Part shown: piece after piece, positions 18,751 to 25,371 of the stretch
How positions within the stretch are numbered: position 1 is the first letter of the stretch
Layout: each line of letters starts with the position of its first letter
Origin: a virus
Reading direction: 5' to 3' (one strand)
Length of the DNA stretch: 25,371 bases
IMG/VR virus record: IMGVR_UViG_3300035117_000128
Span: 1 to 25,371 of that record
Position numbers and translations under genes: made by a program
Notes under the pieces: model-generated
The model's input: only the letters and a program-made list of their open reading frames with translations
What the model was told of the DNA's origin: nothing
Databases searched by the model: none

Positions 18751-19605
18751 CTAGCTCGCGCCGCGGACCCACACGCCGAAGTTGTCGCGCATTTCCTGGT
18801 GCCCGTAGATCTCTTCGACCGCGAGCTTCCAGGTGAAGACGTCTATGTCATAGAATATATGCGTCTTCGGCGTGCGCTGCATGATCAGCGCGACCGCTTC
18901 GCGATGCAAGATCGCGTTGTTCGCCTGGCCCGCGGACGGCTTCACCAGGTTGGTGGTGATGCCCAGGTTGAGCCCGTACATGTCGCCGAGCATGCCGTTC
19001 TTGGCCGGCATACTGCCGTTGCCGATGTACAGCGCGTTGCTCCAGCGGTCGAGCGCCAGTTTGGCCACCTTCTCAGCCGGCGACATGAGAAAGAAGCGGT
19101 CGTTCTGCGGCGCGTCGGCGTTGTCCAGGAACTGGACCGCGGACAGCACGTTCGCATCCGACGCGACGGTACCGAGCGTGCCAACGACCTGCGAAAAGCC
19201 TGCCACGTCGGTCGCCAGGGCCGTGTCAACGTCGCGTGCGAGCGCGTAGCCAAGCTTCTGCTGGTACTCGTTCTGGACGTCGACGATGCTCTGCACCTTG
19301 ACGATATCTTCGATGCCGAGAGCGGCGTAGGACCACAGATTCAGCGTGATGGTCGTCGCGGTTTCAGCCACCGTCTCGTAGACGATCGCCGTGTTTTCTG
19401 TTTTGGCTCGAGCGGCGAGGTTGCCAATGCTGGCGACCTTGACCGTTCGGCCCACGCTGGCGTCGCTTTCGAAGCCGCGGTTGACCGACTTGGCGAAGAG
19501 CAGGTTGCTTTCCGTCGCGCGCAAAACAGCCTTCGACCAGATGTCCGGCGAGAAAACACCATCCGCGATGGTCTTATCAACATATTCCAGTGCGCCCGTG
19601 GCCAT
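18751..19605 (-). CDS. Major capsid protein, HK97-fold type
   Basis: 284 aa from ATG 19605 after GGGGGTA. The sequence fits phage major capsid proteins of the HK97 fold: VGRTVKVASIGNLAARAKTE, NTAIVYETVAETATTITLNL, YAALGIEDIVKVQSIVDVQN, QQKLGYALARDVDTALATDV, and the loop and strand GNGSMPAKNGMLGDMYGLN. The C-terminus ends FGVWVRGA. The length is typical of mature non-processed capsid proteins. It forms the icosahedral shell. It lies 30 nt after the scaffold gene, the usual order. Confidence 0.85.
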   Translation of the reverse strand: MATGALEYVDKTIADGVFSPDIWSKAVLRATESNLLFAKSVNRGFESDASVGRTVKVASIGNLAARAKTENTAIVYETVAETATTITLNLWSYAALGIEDIVKVQSIVDVQNEYQQKLGYALARDVDTALATDVAGFSQVVGTLGTVASDANVLSAVQFLDNADAPQNDRFFLMSPAEKVAKLALDRWSNALYIGNGSMPAKNGMLGDMYGLNLGITTNLVKPSAGQANNAILHREAVALIMQRTPKTHIFYDIDVFTWKLAVEEIYGHQEMRDNFGVWVRGAS

Positions 19606-19635
19606 TGGAACTACCCCCTTCGGTGGTACCTGTTG

Positions 19636-20538
19636 CTAGTGTTGGGTGAGGGGGATGCTCCGCGTTGGCCTGTGGCGCACCCCCGGTTTCGGTCGGTTGT
19701 TCTCGTCGAACAACGCGTCATACTCTGCGAGTGACATCGCGGCAATCTGTTCGTCTGTCACTTCTCGGACGCGACTGGGGGTACCGGAGTCACGCTCGGG
19801 GACAGGCTCGTCGCCGTTGAGTTCAGCCATCAAAGACTTGCGAAGAGCAGACTCGCGCTTCTGGAGCTCGAGCTTGACCCGCGCCTCTGAGACAGCCTCC
19901 ATGTATTCTGCCACTCCTTCGGCGTAGCCCTTGCCCACGCCGAACGCTTTGCCGGCGACCTCCTTCTGGATGGCCTCCGGCAGGTTCTTCTGGAAGGCGA
20001 CCACGCCGTCCATAAAGGGACCCGCGGCCTGGGCGGCTTGCTGCGACGCGAGCTGGCTTTGCAACTCGCGCTGAGTCATCTCGCCCAGCGTGTACAGGTC
20101 CCCTGACGCCGCAGCGTCCAGCTTCGCTTTATCTTGTGCTTCGCGCTCTTGCTTCGCCAGGAGCTCCCGGGCACGACGATCGCCGATCTGCCCGATCAGG
20201 CCCGAGACGACATCGTCTTTCTCGAATTGGTCCCGCGGCAGGTTCTTTGCGAGGAGCCGCAGGGCTTCGGTCGGGTCCTTGGCATCGCGGACCGCGTCGA
20301 ACCACGATTGGTCGGCCGCGGGTTCCGCCTGCTCGGGTTCGGATCGGGCGGCGTCGGATGCCTCTTCTGCTACCGACGCCGCCTCGTCCACGGCTGGAGG
20401 GACGGCCCCTGCTCCAGCCGTCTCGCTTGCGCGAGCCCTGGATTGCCCCCGAGATCGTGCGGGCGGAGTGTGAGCAGGTGCCGGCTCGTCGTCGACCAGG
20501 TCGGGGTGGACCGAGTTGTTCCAGTCGCTGGTCGTCAC
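19636..20538 (-). CDS. Capsid scaffolding protein
   Basis: 300 aa from a GTG that overlaps the upstream stop (GTGA). It is acidic, alanine-rich and low in hydrophobics, with a disordered N-terminal 85 residues and long helices after that (about 85-240: TEALRLLAKNLPRDQFEKDD, ARELLAKQEREAQDKAKLDA, EMTQRELQSQLASQQAAQAA). A C-terminal helix ends the ordered part (DEQIAAMSLAEYDALFDEN). These are the marks of scaffolds that guide procapsid assembly and then leave. The gene lies directly before the capsid gene. The call is by composition and position. Confidence 0.8.
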   Translation of the reverse strand: MTTSDWNNSVHPDLVDDEPAPAHTPPARSRGQSRARASETAGAGAVPPAVDEAASVAEEASDAARSEPEQAEPAADQSWFDAVRDAKDPTEALRLLAKNLPRDQFEKDDVVSGLIGQIGDRRARELLAKQEREAQDKAKLDAAASGDLYTLGEMTQRELQSQLASQQAAQAAGPFMDGVVAFQKNLPEAIQKEVAGKAFGVGKGYAEGVAEYMEAVSEARVKLELQKRESALRKSLMAELNGDEPVPERDSGTPSRVREVTDEQIAAMSLAEYDALFDENNRPKPGVRHRPTRSIPLTQH

Positions 20539-20672
20539 TTCTTCTTCGCCGCCGCCTTGCGCTGCGTGCTGTATGCCGCCGCTACGGCCTGCTTTACGGG
20601 TCGACCAGACTTGACCATCTCGCGGATGTTGCTCTGAAACGCGGCCTTACTCGCTGACTTCTTGAGCGGCAT
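20535..20672 (-). CDS. 45-aa basic virion-associated protein
   Basis: From ATG 20672 with GGAGAT upstream to TGA 20535-20537, overlapping the scaffold GTG. The sequence MPLKKSASKAAFQSNIREM continues VKSGRPVKQAVAAAYSTQRK and ends in a Lys-rich tail. Small basic proteins of this kind, with the GxPxKQAVAxA pattern, are common beside head genes in many tailed phages and metagenomic contigs. The function is not known. It may bind DNA or the scaffold. Confidence 0.8.
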   Translation of the reverse strand: MPLKKSASKAAFQSNIREMVKSGRPVKQAVAAAYSTQRKAAAKKK

Positions 20673-20674
20673 GC

Positions 20675-21730
20675 CTATCTCCGAATCGTCCCGACGGTGT
20701 TGGGCGCGTTGAACTGCGGGAGCGTGTTCTTGATCTGCGTCAGCGCGTCAGTCGGGTCGATCCCGTACTTCTCCTGCATAGATTGCAGGATCAGGTTCTG
20801 CGTGGTTGGCGTGCTGCTGAGAAAGCTACGCGAGTCGAGCTTGTTCGGGGTCGGCGTCGCGTTCAGCCAGGACTGCGCGGTCGTCTGGTTCGCGGTCGGG
20901 TCCTTGATGTCGTCGATGAGCTGCTGCAAGTAGCCCATGCCGCCCTGCGTGTTGCCGCCCGTGGTGCCAACGCCCGCAACCGTGGTCGGCGCCTGAAAGC
21001 TCGCTGTCGGCAAGCCCTGGAGCACACGGCCCGCCTGGCCGAGCACTTGCGCCTGGCGGAACGGATTCGCTTGCAATCCCGCCGCGGCGGTGATAGCGCC
21101 CATCTGCTGGGTGTACGCCTGCTGCTGCGCCGCGAGCGTCGTCTGATTCGCCAGCGGCGCCTGACCGGCGTTGCCGTACAGGTTGGCGTACTGCTGCTGC
21201 GCCGCGAGCGTCTCCTGACCCTGACCGGTGCCCTGCTGCAGCCCGTTCGGCGTGACGTAATACCCCGTCAGGCCCGCGTTCTGCGCGGCGATGTTCTGTG
21301 CCTGCAGCGAACCCGCCAGTGTCGGCGCACCCTGGTACTGACCCGTCAGGCCAGCCTGGCTGATCAGCAGGTTCTCGTTGAAGCGACGGATGTCGTCCTG
21401 GAACTTCTGCGTATCCAGCCCGAAGGTCTGATTGAACTGACGGATCTGCTCAGCCAGCGCGTCCTTGTTGCCCGATGCTGCCGCGCCGAGCAGTTGCTGC
21501 ACGCCCGTAGCTAACTGCGACGAATTAGCCGTGCTGTTGGTCGTGGTCGTATTGGTCGCACCGCTCGAGACATTCGGGTTGGTGTTGACACCGAACGTAC
21601 CGCCGCCCTGCTGCTGCGACAGCGACGCGCCCGTCTGAGAAGCCGCGCTCTGTTGGGCATCCGCGAGGGAATTGCCCTGGACGGTGATGCTGCCGCCATG
21701 AACCGTATCGGGAAGGGTGTAGGAAGCCAT
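20675..21730 (-). CDS. Gln/Ala/Thr-rich virion protein
   Basis: 351 aa from ATG 21730. It is rich in Gln, Ala, Asn and Thr and low in charge, with few hydrophobic runs. Helical stretches include ALAEQIRQFNQTFGLDTQKF, QDDIRRFNENLLISQAGL and LAAQQQAYTQQMGAITAAAG. The C-terminal 60 residues are better ordered (QSWLNATPTPNKLDSRSFL, LILQSMQEKYGIDPTDALTQ). It lies between the 606-aa virion protein and the head genes, so it is probably an internal or ejected virion protein. No family is recognised. Confidence 0.7.
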   Translation of the reverse strand: MASYTLPDTVHGGSITVQGNSLADAQQSAASQTGASLSQQQGGGTFGVNTNPNVSSGATNTTTTNSTANSSQLATGVQQLLGAAASGNKDALAEQIRQFNQTFGLDTQKFQDDIRRFNENLLISQAGLTGQYQGAPTLAGSLQAQNIAAQNAGLTGYYVTPNGLQQGTGQGQETLAAQQQYANLYGNAGQAPLANQTTLAAQQQAYTQQMGAITAAAGLQANPFRQAQVLGQAGRVLQGLPTASFQAPTTVAGVGTTGGNTQGGMGYLQQLIDDIKDPTANQTTAQSWLNATPTPNKLDSRSFLSSTPTTQNLILQSMQEKYGIDPTDALTQIKNTLPQFNAPNTVGTIRR

Positions 21731-21736
21731 GCTGGT

Positions 21737-23557
21737 CTATCCGCTACTCGCTAACTGTGGCGCCGCCGCGGGGGCGATAAAGCCCATAAAGCGCGGATCA
21801 CCGAACGGCACCGTTCCGGCGATGCCCGCTGGCAAGAGCGTCCCGGGAGGCTGTTGCGGTTGCTGCGGTTGAAAACGCGGGTCGTACGGTGCCTGAAACC
21901 CCGTCGCCGGCTGGATCGGCGCGATCGCCGGTACGGCAGCGACTGCCGGCTGCGCGACGGTCGGTGGTGCGACCACCCCGCCCTGCTGCTGGCTGGCGTT
22001 TGCCGCGTCCGCGGCAGCGTGCAACGGATGCAGCACCCCTCCGTTCATCTGCTGGTACTTGTCCAGCATCTGGCCGAGCGTCGCGATCGCCGCCTGCGTC
22101 GTCGGATCATGCACGTTGCTGTTCGGGTCGGCCGCCTGGACCATGCGTGCCGCGGAATCCATCGTCGACTGCCCGCCCATGAGCTCGGCGGTCCAGCCCG
22201 ACAGACCCTGCACCAGGTTGGCGCCGACGTCGCCGGGGATGCTGGTGATGTTCTTGTTCTGGAGCGCGTTGCCCAGGATGCTCTGGAGCGTGCCCGTCGC
22301 GGCCTGGACACGCTGTTGCAGCAAGCTCGAGCCCGTCTGGGCATTGCCACGCGTATTCGCCAGGATGTCGCCGGCTGCCGTGGTTGCCGTCTGGTTCTGC
22401 GCAGTCGTGGCGTTGGCCCTCGCCGTCTGCGCGTTCATGACGTTCACCGTGCCCGTGAGCAGGTCCTTCGCGTCGGCCATGCTCATCTGCTGCGCGTTGA
22501 CCTTGACGCCCACCTGGTCCATCAACGCCTGCATGGCATCGTTGGCCATCACGCGGTTCTGGTTGGGCACCCACTGGATTGAGCCGTCCGGCTTCAGCAA
22601 GGGAATGGTGGGCGAGATCAGATCGGGCGTGAGTTGCGTCGGCTTCTCGCCAACGTAGTTCTCGTTCGGGTCCTTACTGACGACCTGGCCCTTGTCGTCG
22701 AGCACGATGCGGAACCTGTCGGTCGGACCAGTGCCATACACCGCGACCGGCTTGGCGTCCTTGTCCTTGACGAGCTCGGCGATCGGCTGGAACGTGCCGT
22801 CGACGACCGTGCCGCCCTGCTGCTTCCCCGGTTGGCCAGGGATGTCCTGCCAGATGACGTTGCCAGCCGGCGTTGCCGCCGCTGCTGGCGCCTTGCGGGA
22901 TGCACCCGTCGGCTTGTTCGACGGCGTCCCGTCTGGGCTGAGGGTAGTGACAACTTCGATCTCATTGGCGGGGTTGCTGGGGTCGGGGATCCAGCGCGCG
23001 CCGCCCACGTTCGTCGGCCCGGCGGCGGGCGGGGGAGCCGTGAGCTGATGGAAGCTGTTGTCGCCGGTGTCGACCATGCCGACGACCTTGCTCGGGTCGC
23101 GCGGATCGGGGATCGGCTTGAAATTGCCAGAGGGCGAACCACCGACCTTCTGATTGGGCAGATCCACGACCGTGTTTGAGTTGTTGGGGTCGATCAGTTT
23201 GACTGCAGGAGTGGTCGTGTCCTCAGGTGGAATGACCTTGCCCTGGGCGTCGATACGCTGCAGTTGCGACAGCGGAGCACCCTTGTTGGTAGACGGCGAG
23301 ACGTCCTTGGGCCCTTCCTCGACGCTCCAGGACACCTTCCCGGTTGGCCCCTCAACGCTTACGGCGCGCAGCACCAACTGGCGACTACTCTTGCCATCAG
23401 TGATGGTTGCGAGCCAGCGGCCGGTCGGCGTTGGCTTCTGCGCTCCCGTCACGTCGGTCGCCATCTGCGTCTCGGCAACCGGATCGCCCACGGGGCGCCA
23501 GCCGGGACTCGTCTGCTGGATGATCTGATCGAGACCCAGCCCCTGGTCGTTAGGCAC
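21737..23557 (-). CDS. Large virion protein with repetitive Pro/Gly-Asp segments
   Basis: 606 aa from GTG 23557 after a G-rich run. The N-terminal 330 residues have short strands and Pro/Asp turns (GRWLATITDGKSSRQLVLRA, PIPDPRDPSKVVGMVDTGDN, RWIPDPSNPANEIEVVTTLS). Residues about 340-510 form long helices (NDAMQALMDQVGVKVNAQQM, TSSLLQQRVQ-type heptads, TAELMGGQSTMDSAARMVQA). The C-terminus is Pro/Gln-rich. It may be an internal or ejection protein. The promoter at 23584-23589 (minus) would start its transcript about 20 nt upstream. Confidence 0.65.
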   Translation of the reverse strand: MPNDQGLGLDQIIQQTSPGWRPVGDPVAETQMATDVTGAQKPTPTGRWLATITDGKSSRQLVLRAVSVEGPTGKVSWSVEEGPKDVSPSTNKGAPLSQLQRIDAQGKVIPPEDTTTPAVKLIDPNNSNTVVDLPNQKVGGSPSGNFKPIPDPRDPSKVVGMVDTGDNSFHQLTAPPPAAGPTNVGGARWIPDPSNPANEIEVVTTLSPDGTPSNKPTGASRKAPAAAATPAGNVIWQDIPGQPGKQQGGTVVDGTFQPIAELVKDKDAKPVAVYGTGPTDRFRIVLDDKGQVVSKDPNENYVGEKPTQLTPDLISPTIPLLKPDGSIQWVPNQNRVMANDAMQALMDQVGVKVNAQQMSMADAKDLLTGTVNVMNAQTARANATTAQNQTATTAAGDILANTRGNAQTGSSLLQQRVQAATGTLQSILGNALQNKNITSIPGDVGANLVQGLSGWTAELMGGQSTMDSAARMVQAADPNSNVHDPTTQAAIATLGQMLDKYQQMNGGVLHPLHAAADAANASQQQGGVVAPPTVAQPAVAAVPAIAPIQPATGFQAPYDPRFQPQQPQQPPGTLLPAGIAGTVPFGDPRFMGFIAPAAAPQLASSG

Positions 23558-23583
23558 GTTTTCCGCCCCCCCGTCTGGCTGGC

Positions 23584-23591
23584 ACTATACT
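23584..23591. promoter_or_regulatory. Overlapping divergent -10 boxes (ACTATACT)
   Basis: The octamer gives TATACT on the plus strand (23586-23591) and TATAGT on the minus strand (23589-23584). It lies between the 606-aa virion gene (start 23557) and the moron-like plus genes (start 23666). Neither side has a strong -35. Two RNA polymerases could not use it at once. It would fire the late genes one way and the cassette the other. Confidence 0.5.
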
Positions 23592-23611
23592 CTCGCGCAA
23601 CTCACGAAAAT

Positions 23612-23638
23612 GTCCCGCGCCGCGCGAACGGCCGGGAC
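23612..23638 (+). promoter_or_regulatory. Stem-loop in the leader of the plus cassette
   Basis: GTCCCG-c-GCCG-cgcgaa-CGGC-CGGGAC: ten base pairs with one bulged C and a six-base loop. It lies in the predicted leader of the 63-aa gene, about 12 nt before its AAGGAT site. There is no T-tract. It could control translation or stability, or be an operator. Confidence 0.65.
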
Positions 23639-23665
23639 GTCGACACCGAGAAGGATTGATTCCCA

Positions 23666-23857
23666 GTGCAGCCTCAGTCTACCAATCACAACCACCCCGA
23701 GCTCGAGCGACGACTCGATGAGTCCTTCGACATCCTGCTCGAGGTCCGCGATATCGCGCGCGGGCTGCGCGGTCATCTGGTCACCGTCGATGAACGCCTC
23801 ACGCGCATCGAAGACGCGATCCGTCGCATCACCCCCAACGGGCATGCACAGCACTGA
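23666..23857 (+). CDS. 63-aa coiled-coil protein of the plus cassette
   Basis: GTG start with AAGGAT about 11 nt upstream. After a polar N-terminus (QPQSTNHNHPELERRLDES), the rest is one amphipathic helix (FDILLEVRDIARGLRGHLV, then TVDERLTRIEDAIRRITP). No membrane segment or catalytic motif. The last 14 nt overlap the next gene. Small helical partner proteins of this kind often pair with a membrane protein, as here. The cassette is antisense to the late operon, so it may be expressed in the lysogen. Confidence 0.65.
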   Translation: MQPQSTNHNHPELERRLDESFDILLEVRDIARGLRGHLVTVDERLTRIEDAIRRITPNGHAQH

Positions 23858-24257
23858 CCGCACCGGCTTCGGTTTTGCAGCCGTGTTCATCGGCGGCGTG
23901 GCCGCGGCGCAGTTTGGACGACCAGGTCGCCAGGAAGACATCGCCGTGATCATGGGCATCGCCATTGCCGTGATGGCCGTGATTGCGATCAGTTTCGATG
24001 GCGAACGAGCCGTGCCCCCCTGGAAAAGGGCTGCTATTGAATGGCGACGGTTGAAGTCGTACCTCATCGGAGTTCTCGCGACTGTGCCGTTGATCGTCTG
24101 GATCGGCGTGGCGCTGAGCCTGAACAACGAATGGGGTGTGGTCGTGTTTTTTGCCCCCTTCGTCGTGGCCGTGCTGGGACTCGTGTACCTGTTCATCATC
24201 GATCCACGCCTGCTCCGTCGCCGTCTGATGCGCGAGGAGTTCAAAGACGACATTTAG
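23844..24257 (+). CDS. Four-span membrane protein, moron-like
   Basis: 137 aa from ATG 23844, overlapping the previous gene by 14 nt. Four hydrophobic segments lie at about 8-24, 33-52, 73-93 and 99-119 (FGFAAVFIGGVAAAQF, DIAVIMGIAIAVMAVIAISF, YLIGVLATVPLIVWIGVALS, GVVVFFAPFVVAVLGLVYLF). The loop between spans 2 and 3 and the C-terminus are basic (LLRRRLMREEFKDD). No enzyme motif is seen. Membrane proteins in such orientation-reversed units often act in superinfection exclusion or change the host surface. This is inference. It ends 4 nt into the convergent virion gene. Confidence 0.7.
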   Translation: MHSTDRTGFGFAAVFIGGVAAAQFGRPGRQEDIAVIMGIAIAVMAVIAISFDGERAVPPWKRAAIEWRRLKSYLIGVLATVPLIVWIGVALSLNNEWGVVVFFAPFVVAVLGLVYLFIIDPRLLRRRLMREEFKDDI

Positions 24258-25371
24258 CCGCCCATCCCAATCGGCACCGGCACCCGCTTCGCCCGGCCCT
24301 CATCAAGTCGCCGCCTGATCTCCGTCTCGCTCAGCGATTGCAGCAACTCACCGCCTGCCTGCATCCTCCCACGTTCGACCGCACGGGAGAGCGCCCGCTG
24401 CTTGCCGAGTTCGTCCGCATTCTGGTAGTCCTTGTCGGCCATCACCGCCTGCACGTTGCGTTCGATATAGCCGCCCGCCTTTTCATTGACGGTACGCTGC
24501 TCCGCGGGCGTCAGGTCGACGTTGCGTACCGACGTGGGGGGCTCTCCAACATCCGCTCCGTAGCGCAGCAACTCCGCCAGCACCACATTCGACCGGACCT
24601 CAGTTGTTCGCAACGGGTTGAGTGCTCCCGCACCAGACTGTTCGTTGGGAATGGGTCGGCCGAGTTGATCCTGCGCTACCGGCACGTTCTGGCGCAGGCC
24701 CGGCAGACGCGCCTGCACGCTTTCGGAGAGGTACTGCCCAAGTCCTTCCTTCGCTTTCGTTGGCTGCCGCATGACGGTGTCAGTCGCCTGACCGAGCGTG
24801 TTCAACGCCGAGCCATACGGCACCAGCGAGGTGATGAATTGCCCGAGCGATTGGCCGCCATAGCGCTGGGGGTCGTCGAACGCTTTCCACAGTGTCCCCA
24901 CCCCCTGCAGATACGACTGCTCGGTCACCAGCTTCGCCGTCCGCTTGCCCTCGTCGACCAGAACCTCAACCGGCGAGGCGCCAGTCTTCGCGTACTGTTG
25001 CGCTTCCGCCACCCCTGCTACCGCAGACAATGACTCGGCGATCGGCCCCCAATTGGAATAGCTGACGTAATGGTCGCCGATCTTCACGCTGTACGGCTGC
25101 CACCCCTGAGCTTTGAGCATGTCGCGTTTTTCAGGATCATCAGGACCCGCTCCGGTAATCAGGCCGTCCTGCGCCTTCGTGTAGAAGGCATACGTCAGGG
25201 CTGAGCCCATCAGGTTGTCACCGAAGCGCTCGCCGAGCGGCACCAGTCCCTTGTCGGCACCCTCTTGGACAGTAGAGCGCGCCAGTTGTTCGCGCAGATT
25301 GCTCCTCGTCAGCGGACCATATTTCCCGCGGGCGACGTCAATGGCCGTACCGACTGCTCCCACCGGGGTAC
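24254..25371 (-). CDS. Large internal/polyvalent-type virion protein, C-terminal part (cut by window)
   Basis: The frame runs from the window edge to TAG at 24254; the GTG at 25363 is probably internal. The 372 visible residues are helical and charged. Motifs include GSALTYAFYTKAQDGLITGA, GPDDPEKRDMLKAQGWQPYS, VKIGDHYVSYSNWGPIAESL and LGQFITSLVPYGSALNTLGQ, then a C-terminal helical tail (ELLQSLSETEIRRRLDEG). The GWQPYS-x-K-x-G segment reminds me of the large polyvalent or internal virion proteins of podophages, which enter the host with the DNA. That family call needs a profile search. Confidence 0.6.
   Translation of the reverse strand, partial: TPVGAVGTAIDVARGKYGPLTRSNLREQLARSTVQEGADKGLVPLGERFGDNLMGSALTYAFYTKAQDGLITGAGPDDPEKRDMLKAQGWQPYSVKIGDHYVSYSNWGPIAESLSAVAGVAEAQQYAKTGASPVEVLVDEGKRTAKLVTEQSYLQGVGTLWKAFDDPQRYGGQSLGQFITSLVPYGSALNTLGQATDTVMRQPTKAKEGLGQYLSESVQARLPGLRQNVPVAQDQLGRPIPNEQSGAGALNPLRTTEVRSNVVLAELLRYGADVGEPPTSVRNVDLTPAEQRTVNEKAGGYIERNVQAVMADKDYQNADELGKQRALSRAVERGRMQAGGELLQSLSETEIRRRLDEGRAKRVPVPIGMGG

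Noticed and set aside
24041-25033. Plus-strand 330-codon frame at the right end
   Set aside because: It is antisense to the polyvalent-type virion protein. Its composition is irregular and rich in Arg, Leu and His.
1-25371. tRNA, rRNA or riboswitch genes
   Set aside because: No stretch with a convincing T-arm, acceptor pairing or known riboswitch core was seen by eye. A covariance-model search would be needed to rule them out.

Overview
The window is a GC-rich piece of a temperate tailed-phage or prophage genome. It carries a large serine integrase, a Cro/CI-type repressor, a scaffold and major capsid protein pair, a long block of virion genes and a lysis region. The host is probably a GC-rich monoderm, perhaps Chloroflexota. 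This rests on a secreted protein with a long TPTPT-type linker (common in that phylum), a GAAC-N4-GTTC LexA-type site and C39/papain-like lysin relatives. It is an inference, not a taxonomic result. Both ends cut genes: a nuclease on the left and a large internal-virion-type protein on the right. No terminase or portal is visible. No tRNA, rRNA or CRISPR array was recognised.

Layout. (1) 1-3870, minus: a tightly overlapping early operon with an HTH protein, a ribbon-helix-helix protein, two small proteins (one an AN1-like zinc finger), a secreted transglycosylase-like enzyme with a small membrane protein, a putative ssDNA-annealing protein, a small Cys protein, a Dam-type adenine methyltransferase and a PD-(D/E)XK nuclease. 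(2) 3871-4771: a divergent control locus. A LexA-type box lies in front of the minus operon and two HTH genes point outward. Each HTH gene is followed by a copy of the same composite element, GACATTCC-N13-ATCAGAGGCGTCGA, placed exactly 32 nt before the next start codon. (3) 4729-6995, minus: the lysogeny operon, with an XRE repressor, a zinc-ribbon protein and the serine integrase. (4) 7003-7044: overlapping divergent promoters forming the second switch. (5) 7059-10215, plus: an operon of small early proteins (SWIM finger, OB-like, coiled coils, EndoVII/HNH-like, Mom/GNAT-like). (6) 10298-25371, mostly minus: late genes. In transcription order these are the internal virion protein, two large virion proteins, a 45-aa basic protein, scaffold, capsid, head and tail proteins (one with an FN3 domain), tail proteins, a papain-like lysin and small membrane or holin-like proteins.

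Two plus-strand cassettes interrupt the late block: a free-standing NUMOD4-HNH endonuclease (16228-16764) and a moron-like two-gene unit with its own promoter (23584-24257).

The points most worth a second look are the duplicated composite operator/promoter element in the control locus, a TTT-TGA +1 frameshift candidate that would join two halves of the lysin, the moron cassette, and the small zinc-finger and membrane proteins, several of which fall below usual ORF length cut-offs.
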